Positions 63,653 through 64,000 of a stretch of 64,000 nt of DNA are shown in pieces (positions within the stretch are counted from its first letter, which is position 1; each line of letters starts with the position of its first letter). Origin of the DNA: Geosiphon pyriformis (taxonomy: Eukaryota; Glomeromycota; Glomeromycetes; Archaeosporales; Geosiphonaceae). The notes under the pieces are model-generated. The model saw only the letters and a program-made list of their open reading frames with translations. It was not told the DNA's origin and ran no database searches. The translations under genes were made by a program, and so were the position numbers. The stretch spans positions 276,136-340,135 of the forward strand of contig JAAOMT010000213.1 of NCBI GenBank assembly GCA_016748015.1. The letters are read 5' to 3'.

Positions 63653-64000
63653 ACACCAGACGAAGACCCAAGAAACCCCACCCACTACTATTGTAACCAT
63701 TGTAACAAAGAAAAATACGGTTACCCAGAAAGACACGGAAAATGGGACGAGGAACCGTTACCAAGAGGGTGCGACTGGAACGACTTACCAGGCAGAGGAG
63801 GAACGTGTGACGCAACTTGCCAATACACGATCCTCATCTGTGACTGGGTAAGAGGAGGAACGCCGTTCGAAGCAGCATTCAACAGAGCGTTAAAAAGACT
63901 ACAGCACTACCCACATGACGAGGACAAGTTGTACAACACCGCACAAGCCAAAGTAAGAGGAGGAACCACCGAAGAAATACGACGTTGGAAAGAGTCAGCC
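63653..64000 (+). CDS. Fragment of a Gypsy Cys-rich domain (before dUTPase), joined by adapter
   Basis: Open in one frame from the adapter to the end of the window (116 codons; TPDEDPRNPTHYYCNHCNKE...). It is less AT-rich than the rest. Residues from GGTCDATCQYTILICDWVRG to YPHDEDKLYNTAQAK align with the segment of Gypsy-1 at about 32700-32500 (TCQYTILINDWIHKETP; LKEYPHDKHELW), and YCNHCNKE/HGKWD with its Cys-rich part (CIDCNKK; VGKWNN). So it is the domain between protease and dUTPase from a related, undamaged Gypsy. It is on the plus strand, opposite to Gypsy-3, and has no start or end here. Several CxxC pairs suggest zinc binding. Confidence 0.75.

Overview
The window looks like nuclear DNA of an early-diverging fungus. 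Housekeeping genes are cut by many short GT-AG introns, spacers are extremely AT-rich, and about half of the window is retrotransposon. An arbuscular mycorrhizal fungus (Glomeromycotina) or close relative is my best inference, but no marker here proves it.

Host genes sit in three islands. Island 1 (1-10000): 5' end of a probable KH-domain RNA-binding protein (-), Sm-G (+), eIF3i (-), LSM6 (+), RBM18-like (+), ITFG1-like FG-GAP membrane protein (-). Island 2 (12683-15549): DHHC palmitoyltransferase (+) and ribosomal protein L9/uL6 (-). Island 3 (40831-47801): mitochondrial glutamyl-tRNA synthetase (+), ribosomal protein eL34 (-), a small unknown membrane protein (+), succinate dehydrogenase subunit C (+), carnosine N-methyltransferase-like (-). 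I assembled exon structures by hand from splice signals, reading phase and family conservation. All close in frame except one ITFG1 junction. RNA metabolism (Sm/LSm/RBM18), translation and mitochondrial functions dominate, but I see no operon-like coupling, only divergent gene pairs that may share promoters.

The rest is transposable elements. LINE-A (16150-23030, -) is nearly full length. LINE-B (23640-40390, -) is split by a complete dUTPase-bearing Ty3/Gypsy element, Gypsy-1 (26857-36875), with recognisable LTRs and a 4-bp duplication. LINE-C (49180-54677, +) is cut by the LTR of Gypsy-2 (54678-60259), which is truncated and fused directly to LINE-D (60260-61725, -). LINE-D is in turn interrupted by an LTR of Gypsy-3 (61726-62718). 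There is also a LINE 5' fragment (11505-12105), two LINE 3'-end stubs, (TAA)n tracts and a MITE-like element (12215-12380).

The Gypsy family carries two things I do not recognise: a third ORF between integrase and the polypurine tract, found in all three copies, and a Cys-rich domain between protease and dUTPase. Nearly all coding damage in the LINEs and Gypsies is C-to-T/G-to-A nonsense (Trp, Gln and Arg codons turned into stops) with long reading frames kept, which points to cytosine deamination rather than random decay.

At 63634-63652 there is an exact 19-bp Tn5 mosaic end, as in Nextera sequencing adapters. The last 348 bases are therefore probably joined to the contig artificially; they encode the same Cys-rich Gypsy domain from a less decayed relative.
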